Positions 39,246 through 51,286 of a DNA stretch of 64,000 nt are shown here, one piece after another. This DNA comes from Clavulina sp. PMI_390 (Eukaryota; Basidiomycota; Agaricomycetes; Cantharellales; Hydnaceae). The notes under the pieces are model-generated. The model did not search any database. It was not told the DNA's origin and saw nothing but the letters and a program-made list of their open reading frames with translations. The DNA lies in the NCBI GenBank assembly GCA_015039315.1, contig WIDE01000018.1, positions 365,206 to 429,205 on the forward strand. Reading direction: 5' to 3'. The first letter of the stretch is position 1, and the number at the start of each line of letters is the position of its first letter. The position numbers were made by a program, and so were the translations under genes.

Positions 39246-42200
39246 CTATTGATACAGATTCCAACCATCAGTATATGCTGTAGAAATAGCTGGTAGAGTA
39301 ATGAGAAGACTTACAGGGTTCATACCCTTCCAATCCAGACTGTCATCTGAAGTCCAACCCTTGTCGTCCTTGAGGAAATCAAGCTGGGCTTCAACGAGAT
39401 GACCTCTCACCAGCGCAAGGCGGTTCTTGAGGTACTCAATTGGTACCTGCAGGCGAAGTTAACGCCAATGCTGGCGACAAAGAACAGTCTCATAGGTTCA
39501 GCTTACCGACTCGTCCGCCAAGTGCCCGGGTACCACCTTTGGCACGTAGGACTGTCAAGAGGTTCGATATATGATGAGTATGCTTCGAGAAAAAAGTACT
39601 ATGTATGGATACCTTGTATGTCTCCCAGTTGTTCACATTGTTGGAAGGAACCGGCTTCCAAAGCTCGTGATAGACTTCGCTATTGACCTTCGCGGTATTG
39701 TTCCACAGCTCCTGGAATTCGTCGCTCAGGGGATCGAGCACCTTCTGAGTCTCTGGAAGCCCGAACTCGTCAACGCCAGGGATGGGCGATGGGCGCATGA
39801 ACGGCGTGACAGGATCCCTGTCGCTCGAGACAAATTGTGGATCAACGAGACCGAGATGCTCTGTCAATGATATGGTAAATTATTCGCCAACGATATGAAG
39901 ATAGCGATGGGACATACGACGGAAGAGCTTCATGCGAAGCGAGGCCGCGAAACGGGATGCCATGAACTGCAAAGGAAGGCACTATCGGCACTAGATCGTA
40001 TGAAAGGACTACTAGAACCACATACCCTCTTGCCATCCATTTGAGTCTCCACCATATCCAGATCCTCCACGACGAGCGCGATTTCGGAGTCGCCGTCGCC
40101 CTATAGGATATAGATGAACAGTTTGAGATTAAGTGAAAAAATAAAATAAATAAAATTGCATACGCGTTGACTACGATCGTTCAGGTTCGCGGAACCCATC
40201 TGAACAAACCCAGACTCAGTAACCTAGTCCTCTTAGGAATGGGAAATGACGCACGATGACCCTGGTGTCATCAACAATCATAAGCTTCGAGTGGATATAA
40301 ACAAGCTCGGAAACGTAGCTGCACGATAAAGGGTCAATAATCAGCCAAGTACCGAACAAGATTTTCACGTTACCCCGCTTTCTCTTCGATAGTGGACCCT
40401 AAAAAATAGAATAAACGCCAAACCCTTACAATCAACATCGTGAATCTGGGCTTACCGAGCCATTTCTCGTCATGCAAGCTCGTCTGATCCTTCTGTACAT
40501 GCTGACCAACTGTATCCGCTACTTCCTCGTCGCTTCTAGTCGCTCCACTCTCGAATTGCTTCACAATCCTCACAGCCTCTTCGTAAGTAGCAGGTACCTT
40601 GACTTTTTTGATCTCGTCGTTGGGGTTGTCCTTCTTAACTCTCCCCAACGACTCCATCTCTGCCTGTGTGGGTTCTGGGGATTTGATCGTTACCTCAAAG
40701 TCCACGGAATCATCATCTGGTCCGAGCCACTGTCGAGCAAGGGCAACTTGAGCCTGCTCCCAGGTGACGCCAGACCTGGACTCCATTTCTCTGATAAAAG
40801 ACCATGGAGCATTGATACGCTAAACCCAAGATACCAGTTAGCGCTTCAGCGCGCTAGGTCGCTATCAAAGTCCAAAAACTTACGTCATAAGTGCGTAAAT
40901 GGTAGAATCGGATATACTCCATACTAGAAAAGAGCCATCAAATGGGACAGGCATGCCGGTTGGTAGGGGGATAATGCTCACGGGTCGTAGCCAGCCTTCT
41001 GAATACCTTCGTAGAGAGAATGCCCGCCACGATTCATGGTACGGTACTGAGCGGCACTAAACAAAAGAAGAGATCATGAGACCAAAATGCGTAAATTCAC
41101 AAGAAGAAAAAACCCACAGGATCGTGCTGATTGACGTCGTATTAAGCGGTCCAGCAAAGCAAGTAGCTTCGGGAATCACCACAATGACCTTGAACTTGGT
41201 GCCAGATTGCGCGGCTAACAGAATACGTTCCAGAAGAGCCTTGGCTACCGTGTTCTTGACAGCACCCTTTTCCTCGGTGTTCGAAATGCTATAGGAATAT
41301 ACTGAGAATCACTCACGACTATATTCGAAGATGGACCCACAAGAATTGATTCTCTATAATCAGGTAAGCAGTGATCAGGTCGAGCTGAAAGCAAGTGAAT
41401 ATGAGGATCCGTACCAATGTAGATGAAGTGGCGAGCTTCCATAATCAGCTGTTTGTCTAAGATGCCGAATTCTCAGTTCACATCTTGTGAGAAAGGAACT
41501 CTGGGGAACTCACATGCGTTTTGGATTGAATGCTCCGTCAAAACGCCATGGCTCCAATCACTGACACTGCGGACGACCTGGACTCGCATGTTACCATATG
41601 GCCCATGTCCCTCTTGTTTTGGCGGGGGGGCCTCTTCACCGAACCAGCGTTGTTTGTATTGTCGGCCCACGGCCAACCAAGCCTCGCGGTGGGGGTGACC
41701 TATCGTGAAGATCCTCTAGGTTCAGTTATTGTCTCAATTAGAGTGATATTATTGACGTACGAACGATGGCTTCGTTAGGACCTGATTCCACATCGTGCGG
41801 AAGAGCGAGCCACTCATAGGCCCTTGGGTATCAAAGGGGCTTAGGATTTCTCAACAGCCTAAGTTAGTCTCTAGACTCACGGATCTCCACGATACTAACA
41901 TATTAGATGATCAGTCACTTGTTCCTTTGGCAACATACCATTGAAACTAGCTTACTTTGCGCTTCTTGACCTCATTCCAACGCTGAGTCAACCAAAAAAG
42001 CATGAGATCCTTTTGGCCTTCATTTTGGGAATAAGCCGCCTACCTCGCTATACAGAATGGTAAATAAGAGATAAAACCGTCGAATCAGTATGATAAATAC
42101 TCACATAAAATGCTGAGAAACATCCAAGACAGAGGGACCAATAATAGTCATGTGACACTGCAGAGCTACAGGTTAGCGGGCAATAACAGCAAATATCCGT

Positions 42201-43662
42201 TTAATGAGACGTACATCTTGCCAAGGCATCCTGGGCTGCTCAGCAACAGAGATCTTATTACTAGCAAAATCGTCCACGTGCTCAAAGTCGGCGAATCGAG
42301 CATCATTGTAGTCTTGACCTGGGAACAATGTCTTGTAGAATTGTGTGGGATGGGCGTCGGCTAAGGGGTGAGTGGTCGTATCGTATCTGCCAAAAGATAG
42401 ATTTCTAAGTCAAGCCTTTCTGTTCACGGTATGATTAGCGCACCTGCCGAAGCACAGGTCCAGGCCACCAATACAGGCTCGGAAGTTATCGACAACAACG
42501 ACCTATAGCCCGAATGATGAGGCCTCAAACAGAGCTGATGTTGAAATATTCTTCACCTTCTCGTGATGGCTCCAGAATTCTACAGAGTCAACTGCACCAA
42601 TATGATCAGGGTGGCGCCTGGTAATTAATCTCATGGTTAGCCAAGAGAGTCACTCAAGATATCACCAAATATCCTCACATAACAGTAATGTTTTTGTGGA
42701 GCCCTTCAAGAGCGTGCTAGAGAGGTGTGAGAGAATTGAATCGTTGTGCATCCAAATATTTTGCACCTTGGTATGCCTTGAGCTCATGGTCATGGTCTCT
42801 GTAACTTCCTTGTAGACTATGACATAAACCATCACGCCTTCCTCAGCCTTGCGCTTCAACAGTCGATCGAGACGCCATTCGGGGAAGTACGCGGGGGGAC
42901 GACGAAGGTACAGTTCAGGAGTCAGCCACCTATGTCGTTGGGTTAGCATCAATATGCGCGGATAATAGAATAGAGACCACACCAATCAAGAATGAATATG
43001 TGATCCTTGGCAGAATCAAGAACCTCCGACACCGCCCAGAAGTAATCTTCGAACGCACGACCCAGATAAGCAAGGCAATATCATCGACCGAATCGAATGA
43101 ATGGACGAACCGTGACCTGCAATATGCCTATAGAGCGATCAATGATAAGATGCAGATCTAAGCTAATCAGCTTTTTCAATCAACTCACCACTTGACCTGA
43201 TTCTGCTCACGATCCGCGGCAAAGCTCTGGAACCTGTGGCTGTCGCAAATCTCAGTGCGGACTCTGTCTTGTTCTTGCTCCCATGCCTCATCGTGACGAT
43301 CTTCGAAGCGGAGTTAGTGCTCGAGCTACCGACGTCGGAGTTCCAGCACACTCACGATTAGGGTTCGCAATGCCTGTGAACAAGTGATGTCATAAGATAG
43401 ATCACCACGCCACTGGAGCTATAAAGCATACCTTTGACTTTGGGAGCGGTAAAGACGAGTATTAGTTCATCAATTCCGTCGATAATTTTACGATCGAGAC
43501 TGACCAGTGTCGACTGCTCGCTCTACCCCCAGCCGAAGCTTCTCCTGTGTATGTGCGGGATAAGAACTGGTTCAACAGTGGTGATATTACACGCACGATC
43601 CCCTTGTTATCTTCCGCAAAATCCTCGACCTTGTCCTTGAGCTTGTGAAGGAATCGCGACAT
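39246..43662 (-). CDS. phospholipase D
   Basis: A gene with many small introns; I did not resolve all exons. The start is MSRFLHKLKDKVEDFAED at 43662 and the proposed stop is at 39246-39248. Both HKD motifs (HxKxxxxD) of the PLD superfamily are present: HHEK-VVVVD (about 42506-42585, split by an intron after the Lys, followed by IGGLDLCFGR) and HSKLMIVDD (about 40285-40310), then GSANLNDRS. Other family blocks include DHIFILDWWLTPELYLRRPP and DSEIALVVEDLDMV. It hydrolyses phosphatidylcholine to phosphatidic acid and choline at membranes. No PX or PH domain is apparent before the first catalytic half, so it is shorter at the N-terminus than yeast Spo14. The C-terminal end (DSLDWKGMNP) could be spliced differently. 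Confidence 0.85.
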
Positions 43663-43766
43663 TGTCAATAATCGGGCTCAACAGGGTGGAGGACCGCAGC
43701 AGCAACGACGAAATCAAGCGTGTGACGTTCCGATCCTTGGCATCCGTGTCACAACACGCCGCGCGC

Positions 43767-44916
43767 ATGCCAAAACGAGCCCGTTCCCCATCACCAGGCT
43801 ACTCAACCTATGAGAATCAACATGACGGGCGCGAAAGCCTGAGAACAACTCTCCATGTCCAAGCCTACGAAGCGACTATCGTCCAAAGCCAGCCTGACGC
43901 TGCACGTCGCGTGGTAACAAATGAGGCAGATGGCCAGTCGGGAGGTCTGATCAAGTGGACACCTGGAGGACTGGCTGAGGATGAAGAGATTTGGGTCGAT
44001 AGGTAAGTGCGAACCGTGAAAGGAACCCTTTTGTTAGTTATCCTCGCACGCAACCAACTTATGATGTTCTCGCTCGAATGCTCGTATGCACTTTGGTGTA
44101 AAAATGTATCTTCTCATGATAAACCTATTCGTCGCTGCCAGAGGATGTTCACTCACCTAGTTCAATTTCACAGGTTCGATGCCCGCCTCCTTCTATCGAC
44201 GTTACCACGTCAATCTTCCGGTCCTATGGCCGATCCTGTAGCTGATGTTGGCTGGGATGACCTCGACTCAGATGCTGAGGATACCTTTTTCATGTCTACG
44301 TCGGAGATCGACGCTTTCAAGAGCGATAAGCGCCGTCGAGAGATGGAAATCAATCGACAGAAGCGCATGCGCGCGCTCGAGGAGAAAGAGGCCGCTGAAC
44401 GAGACCCTAATGATCCCGCTGGCTGGGGAGGCAGCGACGAAGAAGTGAGCCTAAGCTTCTCTCCTTCCTTCAACTACGCATATATCTCAACTCTTGTTCT
44501 AGCCTGACGAAAATCAGCATATGCTCATGGTTCGAACGGCAGCATCTGTCGCCAAATCGCCCAACCCACAACAGCTTGAGATGCGAATTCTCGCGAATCA
44601 TGGCTCTGATCCACGCTTTGCTTTCCTTCGTGGTCGGTGGAAGCGTGCATGGAACCGAATCAAGAATCCTCCCAAAGCTGCTCCGATAGTTTCTTCAGCG
44701 ATGGCCGATTATAGTGACTCTGGCAGTGACACATCTGAGGCTCCGGCTACGATTTATCCTGCCCCCCAAGCCCCTCTCTCTCCTCCTTCCGCACCCCCAG
44801 AAGTCGTATCAACCAGTGAGGCTGCATCCCCTACTACGCTTACGGCCACACAGGCAGAGCGGCGAGCTCGAGCCAAGTTATGGGCAGCCCAGCGCCGTGA
44901 ACCTTCAAGCACATGA
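43767..44916 (+). CDS. SWAP-type (suppressor of white apricot N-terminal / SURP-like) protein
   Basis: Exons 43767..44002, 44174..44444 and 44503..44916 give 306 residues. The N-terminal part resembles the DRY_EERY domain of SWAP splicing regulators (LIKWTPGGLAEDEEIWVDRF then DARLLLSTLP). A charged helical stretch follows (SDKRRREMEINRQKRMRALE). A SURP-like segment (PQQLEMRILANHGSDPRFAF then LRGRWKRAW) comes next, and the C-terminus is Ser/Pro-rich. These modules occur in pre-mRNA splicing proteins, so a nuclear RNA-processing role is likely. Start: an upstream in-frame ATG at 43662 would overlap the start of the divergent phospholipase D, so MPKRARSPSP is preferred. The 104 bp gap between the two starts is probably a shared promoter. 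It converges on the LanC-like gene with 51 bp between stops. Confidence 0.7.
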
Positions 44917-44967
44917 TATACCCGAAATATCATATATGGCTATGCTCGCTCTTGCTACAGGATTTCC

Positions 44968-46220
44968 CTATACATCATCATAACCTAGCAATCGCTTCTC
45001 AAGCCCAATATCCTCTAGTGCCCATACCCATACCCTTCCCGCCTCACCACACCACAACGCTTCTGGATTATCGGACGGAATGATGTAACCCTCTTGCTTC
45101 ATTATCGTCGAGCCCCTTTGGGAGTCTGGAGTGGCCAATGGCATCAGTCAGGGCGAATGCCGAGGCTTAGGGAGGCACTCACCAAAACCAAGAAACCTCT
45201 TCCGAGCATCATCACCGAGAGCGAGTGCGTTGCCAGCGATGCCGTGGCAGATGCACGATTCTTTCGTTAACAGTCCCCTCTCTTCTATGCATACTTGCGC
45301 CTTCTCGATGGCACCATCGATCTCTTCCCCCAAGGAGGGGAACAGACCCTTGATGCTTTCCAGCGAAAGCACCACCCCAGGCGCACCATGGCATACCTGC
45401 ACCAATCGATCCTTTCCCGCGGGAAGCGATGAGGGCCAGTTTCCGCTCGCGTCTTGCGCTGCAAGCAGTTTCTCCATTTCCTCCCTGATGATAGCATCGC
45501 TCGCTCGCTTCGGGTCCGTTAGCACTATCTGGGCGATGATGCCGATAATCCCATGCACCGCTCCGACGTACTGATTACCATGCCATATCCAAGGCCGAGG
45601 CGACCAAAGGATGGCGGAAATAACTTGGTCTGCTACCACGTTAAGCAGTTCGGTGATGCTATCGTCATCATGGAAGTGTGATCGTACATAGCGCAGGAGG
45701 TATAGATATCCTGCACGCCCGTAGAGCCATTCGTTTCCTGAATGCTCATCGACTACTACATCAACCAGAATGCAGAGTTGTTGAGCCGCTTTACCGTCCT
45801 GCGTAGTTGCTGCTCGAACGGCGAGGATGGTTGCCATATCATCCATAACTCCGCAATGTCTTGGACTCGTCGGTCTCATAGGACCTGATTGGGCTCGTTC
45901 GAAGTAATAATCAGCCCAAGTTTTAAGATGGTGTCCGCAGACGGTCAGATTAGGATAGTGGCTTGTGATGTTGTAAAGTAGAACTGCAACGCTGACTGCC
46001 AAGCAAAGGAAAAGCATGGATCCGTGAGACCTAATGCCCGATCGTAGCGATATGACCCATACTAACGCGGTCCATAGTACAAACCACCACCAGGTTGTAA
46101 TGAACTTGGAGGGTATGTCGTAAGGAGATGTATGAGGGTGGCGACCAGTTCGTCATAGGCATTGACCTCAGGGGCCTCAACCTCGCTTGTACCGATTTCA
46201 AAGTACCGTGGAATGCTCAT
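44968..46220 (-). CDS. LanC-like protein (LANCL family)
   Basis: Minus-strand exons are 46220..46067, 45995..45183 and 45125..44968, giving 374 residues, close to the ~400 of eukaryotic LANCL proteins. Motifs of the alpha/alpha toroid are ordered as in the family: LYGRAGYLYLLRYV, WHGNQYVGAVHGIIGI, QVCHGAPGVVLSLES and CICHGIAGNALALG, ending in NPEALWCGEAG. The Cys of QVCHG and the Cys-His of CICHG correspond to the three zinc ligands of LanC enzymes. Animal LANCLs add glutathione to dehydroamino acids in damaged proteins; the fungal role is not established. The 3-exon model removes an apparent hydrophobic N-terminus that comes from reading intron sequence. Confidence 0.9.
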
Positions 46221-46954
46221 CATAAGTTACCCGCGATACTGTGTACAGGACACAAACGGGAGGGGCGATATACTTGGCAGCGCCACTGACGCCCACGTGC
46301 GACGACGATTTGATAACGCGCAACGCGCAACTGCCACAAGGTGAAGAATCAGTGTGAACACCGTAACAGCAAAGTACTTGAGTTTCTTTTCACAGGTGTA
46401 CGGGATGGCTTGCTGTATTGAGAATCAGGTCGGACAAGTTATTCGTGGGACGGGCACGTGATCCAAACCACGCAGGCTCGCTTTCGCCACCACATCTTGC
46501 TTCAGCCACCTGTAACGACACCTATGAAATATACTGAATGCATTGTCTCCTCCTGAGAGGCAACCACACCGCGCGAATCTTTGGTCCATCCAGTGGCGTT
46601 CTGCTTAGCCATTCATGGACCGCTATACAACACGAAATATGGAGCTTTTTCACTTCACTTCTCAAACAAATCCTTTCTAAATCAGAAGAGGACATTACTG
46701 AAAAAATAAAACCCCATCTCCTCGGATTTTGCTAGTTGTCAGCCACCCAGGTTTCTCGTTTTGCTGCTACGATATCACAGGACAAAAGCTTCATTGGGCA
46801 GAGGTGCTTTGTTGGGTACAAAGCACGCAATGCTACGATCAAAGCGTGATCTAGACTTTTTGTTTTCTAGAAGTATACATAATCTCTCTGTTTCGTAAAA
46901 CTGGCATTCACCCATTTTACACCTCCCCCACGCTCACTACTCTTGACCACAAGC
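46221..46954. other. divergent intergenic region between LanC-like and F-box genes
   Basis: Short open frames only. It presumably contains both promoters; TA-rich tracts occur before each start. Confidence 0.45.
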
Positions 46955-48775
46955 ATGACTACGACAGTTGCAGACAAGCTCAACGGAAATGCTGAGCCCC
47001 ATCGCCCACAACACGTCCTATCACATCTAATCCGTGATGCACCTATCGAGATACTTATCTGTATTTTGTCTCAGCTGGAGGGCCGAGATATTGCCCACTG
47101 CCAATTGGTATCTCAACCACAACACGTTTCATAAGATAATGCGTGCTGACGTGCTCTGCTGAACAGGTCAGCAAATCCCTCTACCGGATGATATCCGATT
47201 CCAAACTGCTTCAATACATCATGACTCTGGCCATGGCGGACTACGTGGAAGATCCAAAAAACCGATCAGCCATATCCAGTTCTTTCAATAAAACCGTAGC
47301 ACTACGGGAGCATCTTGACGCGTGGTACCGAATGAGGCCGTCCAGTGTAGATTCCATGGAATTTGGGCCAGCAGTACTGACGGAACTGCGAGGTGGCGTT
47401 CTCGCCATCACTTCCAATACCAGAGTCAATATCACAATTCTACCATCCAGACTCCGCGGCATCCGAACCAAAAGTACGATCTCTTATGAACTGGACGAGC
47501 CGCCTGTCCAGACTTCGATACTACCCGAGGAGGATCTTTTGGTTGCTTTTCATTGGTGTGTCCCAACATTTTGCGAAGATATCACGAACTAAAGGGGATT
47601 TCAGGAGCGCCGTAACTGACACGCACTGGAGCTTAATGGCTCGATTCCTTCGCTTGTCCACCAGCAAACCACACCATCTTGCTCCAAAGCCAATCCTGTT
47701 CAAGCTCACTGCTGCTCGGCCCGTGTTTACGCGAACTTTATTTAGAAGCACCCTTGCTCTATCGTACCTGAATGTTAACCCCGAAGGATTCTTCGGATGT
47801 ACGATCGAGGTAATGGATTGGAAAAAGGGGACTCGGCTTGGGGTACGTGTCAAGATGCTTACCATCTTCACAGCTGATCCTCACTACTGCTCGAGACAGT
47901 CAATGTTCCTGCCCAATATATATTACTTGGTCCATCCTACATTCCTAACACCGACCGTCCTCTTGATTCCACGCCAAAATGAGGTACCTATATCACTCCC
48001 GGGCCACCCGAACACACCATTCGATCGGTTGGACCTATACACTATCGTCAAGGGCTTCTTCTGTCCTCTCGCGTCATTTTCCCTACCAGAAATGGCGCTA
48101 CCTGGCTACGTTACCGCCGTCTCCTTGACTGCGTCAGCTCCCAGTACCCCTTCCGCCCCATACTCGACTATCCCTCCGCCTGCCTTCAGCATTGACGACG
48201 ATGAGAGAATTGTGATCATTCGCCAAATGGTTTTTGGCGCTGATTCTCAGAATCAAGCATTCTTCTTGATCAGATATGTGGACGTGTCATATCCTGTTCG
48301 TCATTTTATTCGGCTGGCCGGTGCATTGATGAAGTCTATCCGACACCAAGTTCCACTGTCTTTCGAGGCTTGGGGAGGCGACCGCTTTCGGTTGAAGCTT
48401 TATTCCTCTCTGGCCGCGGCTCCACTCGTCTCATTTGGCTCTCGAGTCGTTACAATCAAGCCAGAGGATAAACAGATTCACCTACTTGACCATCGTCAAC
48501 ACATCGAGTACTGGCACAAAAATCGACCAATCTCGGACCTACGGGATGTCTCTCTGACTCGCTCCATGACGAATGGAGGTCTCAAACACCGAGCGTCGGA
48601 TTTCGCCACGTCTCTTCCATTTCTAAGCGTGAAACGCAGTTTCACAAATTTTCTCTCAAAAAAATACCCAGTGACAGACATATTGCATGATCTCGAGCAT
48701 ATCGTGATCGTGCAAAAATGTGTATGCGAAAAGCACTCTGATCCTGGGCCCCATTTTGTTATCCTATCCTTTTAA
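46955..48775 (+). CDS. F-box protein (plus-strand copy)
   Basis: Exons 46955..47107, 47167..47555 and 47605..48775 give 570 residues. An F-box sits at about residues 25-70: DAPIEILICILSQLEGRDI, AHCQLVSKSLYRMISD. It would bind Skp1 in an SCF ubiquitin ligase. The remaining 500 residues have no recognised repeat (no LRR, Kelch or WD40) and probably form the substrate-recognition part. One segment is Pro/Ser-rich (ASAPSTPSAPYSTIPPPAF). The exon 1 boundary interrupts the F-box just before VSKSLY, as in the opposite-strand neighbour. Substrate unknown. Confidence 0.78.
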
Positions 48776-48937
48776 TCCTTCTCTATCATTTCTTTGGGGC
48801 AATCGATATCTCTGGCATTTGTTACGCGTATTCCTGAGTCGAATTCTATCCAACTGGTAAACATCGCCTCTTCTGTCAGCCAACCTTTGGCTTACAGCAG
48901 TTCTTTGGAGCGAGAAAGTGAGAAATGTGAAGCAGGT

Positions 48938-50571
48938 TCAATCACATGTAAGAATAGCAAGAGATGGAGCATTAATGTGGCGATAGCGTAGATGGCGGTT
49001 GGGTGACTTCTGGTAAATCCAGGTTCCGGTTCGAGCGCAGAATCCATGACACCCAAGCAAAGGCTCGTCTGAATCCTCTGGAAGCGTCGGAACGACGACA
49101 GGCGGATAACCACTTTGAATGGTGTATCTCTCGTGGAACATTCGATATTCTAATAGATCGATGTCCGATGTTTGAGCATCGAGCAAAGAAGGGACACCCT
49201 TAGGTGTAAGTTTGACGAGGGCGTTGAGTCTTGAGGATGACAGAATTTCCACAGGTATGATCGTGTACCCTTGGACAACATCTTGCGTCCCGAGGGAAAT
49301 TTTGCAACGTGAAATCGGCTGGGAAGTGTTGAGAAGAATGGTTAAGGTGTTTGAGCCCACTAGCTCGAGTGTTTCAGCGTCTGCTGATTCGGTAAGAACC
49401 AAGCTGTCAAAGATCACGCGGACTTGTTTTTTGCTTGCTGCGAGCTTTGCTCGTACGCTGACGAACAGCCCACCTGACGTCAGAAACTGCGTCGTGCCAT
49501 TGACCCGGAGGGAGCCGCAGGTGAGGTGGAGTGAGGGCTCAAATCGACTTGAGATATTTCGACGCCAATCCCAGACGTAGCTCGGTACGTCGGATGTGCC
49601 TCTAATGAGTAATAGGTCGTTGAGAATGGTGACATTTTTTCTTTCACCTGGAGCGTGGAAGGTGGAGATGGAAGCAAAGTGGGCCGAAGTACCATCAGGT
49701 TCCTGGCCCAAGCCCAGGCTTACAACTTCGAAAACAGTGAGTGAACTGTCCATGTTTTGCTGAGAGTTAGTGTGCTATAATCTCTCGTCTGGTCCTGAAT
49801 TGTGACACTTACCTACCATTAGCACGACGCGCGACGAGGACAATATATGCGGCGTCTGACCGACTATAACTGCAGTGTTTGATGTAAACTCCTGTCCTAT
49901 CCTGTGAGGGAATATCAAATGACGCGAGAGCCTGAACTGTAGGTGGGGCTTGGGCCTGATGCGCCATTGCGTTATGGAGATCCCAGCATGAAAGGCGGTT
50001 GTTCAACCCAGTATGCCATAATCCAAGCACCCAACGCCCCCCAGGGATAAGGAAGAATCTCGGCATATGGTATGAATGTGGCTCGAGGTCAGAGGACCAC
50101 TGTCCATTGGCGGGATTGGCGACAACATGGGGCGTAGGTAGGGCGAGCTGAACATCATTACGATGGGCATGGGCTCTACGCATCGCGAATTGAGAGTTAC
50201 GGAACTGATGTACCAGCCTGCGTTTCCTTGTGGCGAGACGAATAAGGGATGTTGTATCCGGCGTGGCTGGGTCAAGTGTCATGGCAGGAATAGCGTCGAG
50301 GTACAGCAGCTGCCGGACCAAAGACAGCCATGGAGATTTATGCTGACGGAGTGGTTCGTAGACTCCCTTTGACACCTACATATTTATGGCCCTATTGGCA
50401 TGTGTCATGAATCTCACATAATGAACATTAATAACTGACCTGAGAGAACCTCACGATCGACACCACATCAGGCACGAGCTCTTCGACAATTTTGAGGAAG
50501 ATTTCGATAGGTAGAGACGCGAGCGTAAGGGCGCTTTGCACAATACCACCATTAGCAAGGGGTCCACTCAT
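48938..50571 (-). CDS. F-box protein (minus-strand copy)
   Basis: Minus-strand exons are 50571..50440, 50375..49813 and 49745..48938, giving 500 residues. The F-box is near the start (LASLPIEIFLKIVEELVPDV, VRFSQVSKGVYEPLRQHKSP) with the intron just before VSKGVY. The body has WD-like pieces (GRWVLGLWHTGLNNRLSCWD; LLIRGTSDVPSYVWDWR), so a degenerate beta-propeller is possible. It converges on the previous F-box gene, 162 bp between stops. The shared intron position supports common ancestry, although the C-terminal parts look unrelated. Likely an SCF substrate receptor; target unknown. Confidence 0.78.
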
Positions 50572-51286
50572 TGCACCTCTCAAGTGAGGGTTGAAAGCTG
50601 TGAACACAGCTCAATGTTGAGGAAGCTTTGGCTCCCTGTGTGACAGGGCGCGTCCTCTGTCATGGTCACAAGACCCCGCAACCCGTTCCTTCACTTTCTG
50701 GATGTCCAATACACCCAATTATAAGGCCAGGGAATGATATAATCTGTGAAGGGGGGCATCTCGGCCCGAAACGAGTAGCTTCCGATTCGTTTTCCCGACA
50801 GATACCTCCCCTAGGCTTGTGGATCTAGGAAGCGCGCTCCAGCCTCCCTCCCATTATCGCCGCCTCCTCGCCTGGCAAATCTATTTGATTGCTCTTTCCA
50901 GTTTAATTTCTCCATGGTGATATACCATCTATCGTCTCTGTCGATGGTTACCCATGCCATTTGCCAGAGAGCCACTGAACGCATACCCACAAAGGCTCAG
51001 CATGTTTCAGCAAGCGCGCTGTAGGAGCCGAGCGTCAAAAGAAGGCGTTCTAACACCACTGAGGGGACCATACCCTTTATCAACTCTATTGACTCCTCAC
51101 AGATCGAGAACCACAATGCAGTGTGACATGCATAGCCTGAGCAACGTTCCGTGGTTGCCTGTGGGCGATGAATTCAGGTGGTCACGTCAATTGATCGGAC
51201 CGCATAAAAGGGGACCACTGCCGCTCCCTTTACCTCCCATCGCTCACCTTTATTGCCTTATCACCTCACACTCAAATACGTCCACG
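50572..51286. other. divergent intergenic region between F-box and amidase genes
   Basis: No coding sequence recognised. The open frame from 50954 merely runs into the amidase start. A CT-rich stretch precedes the amidase ATG. Confidence 0.45.
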
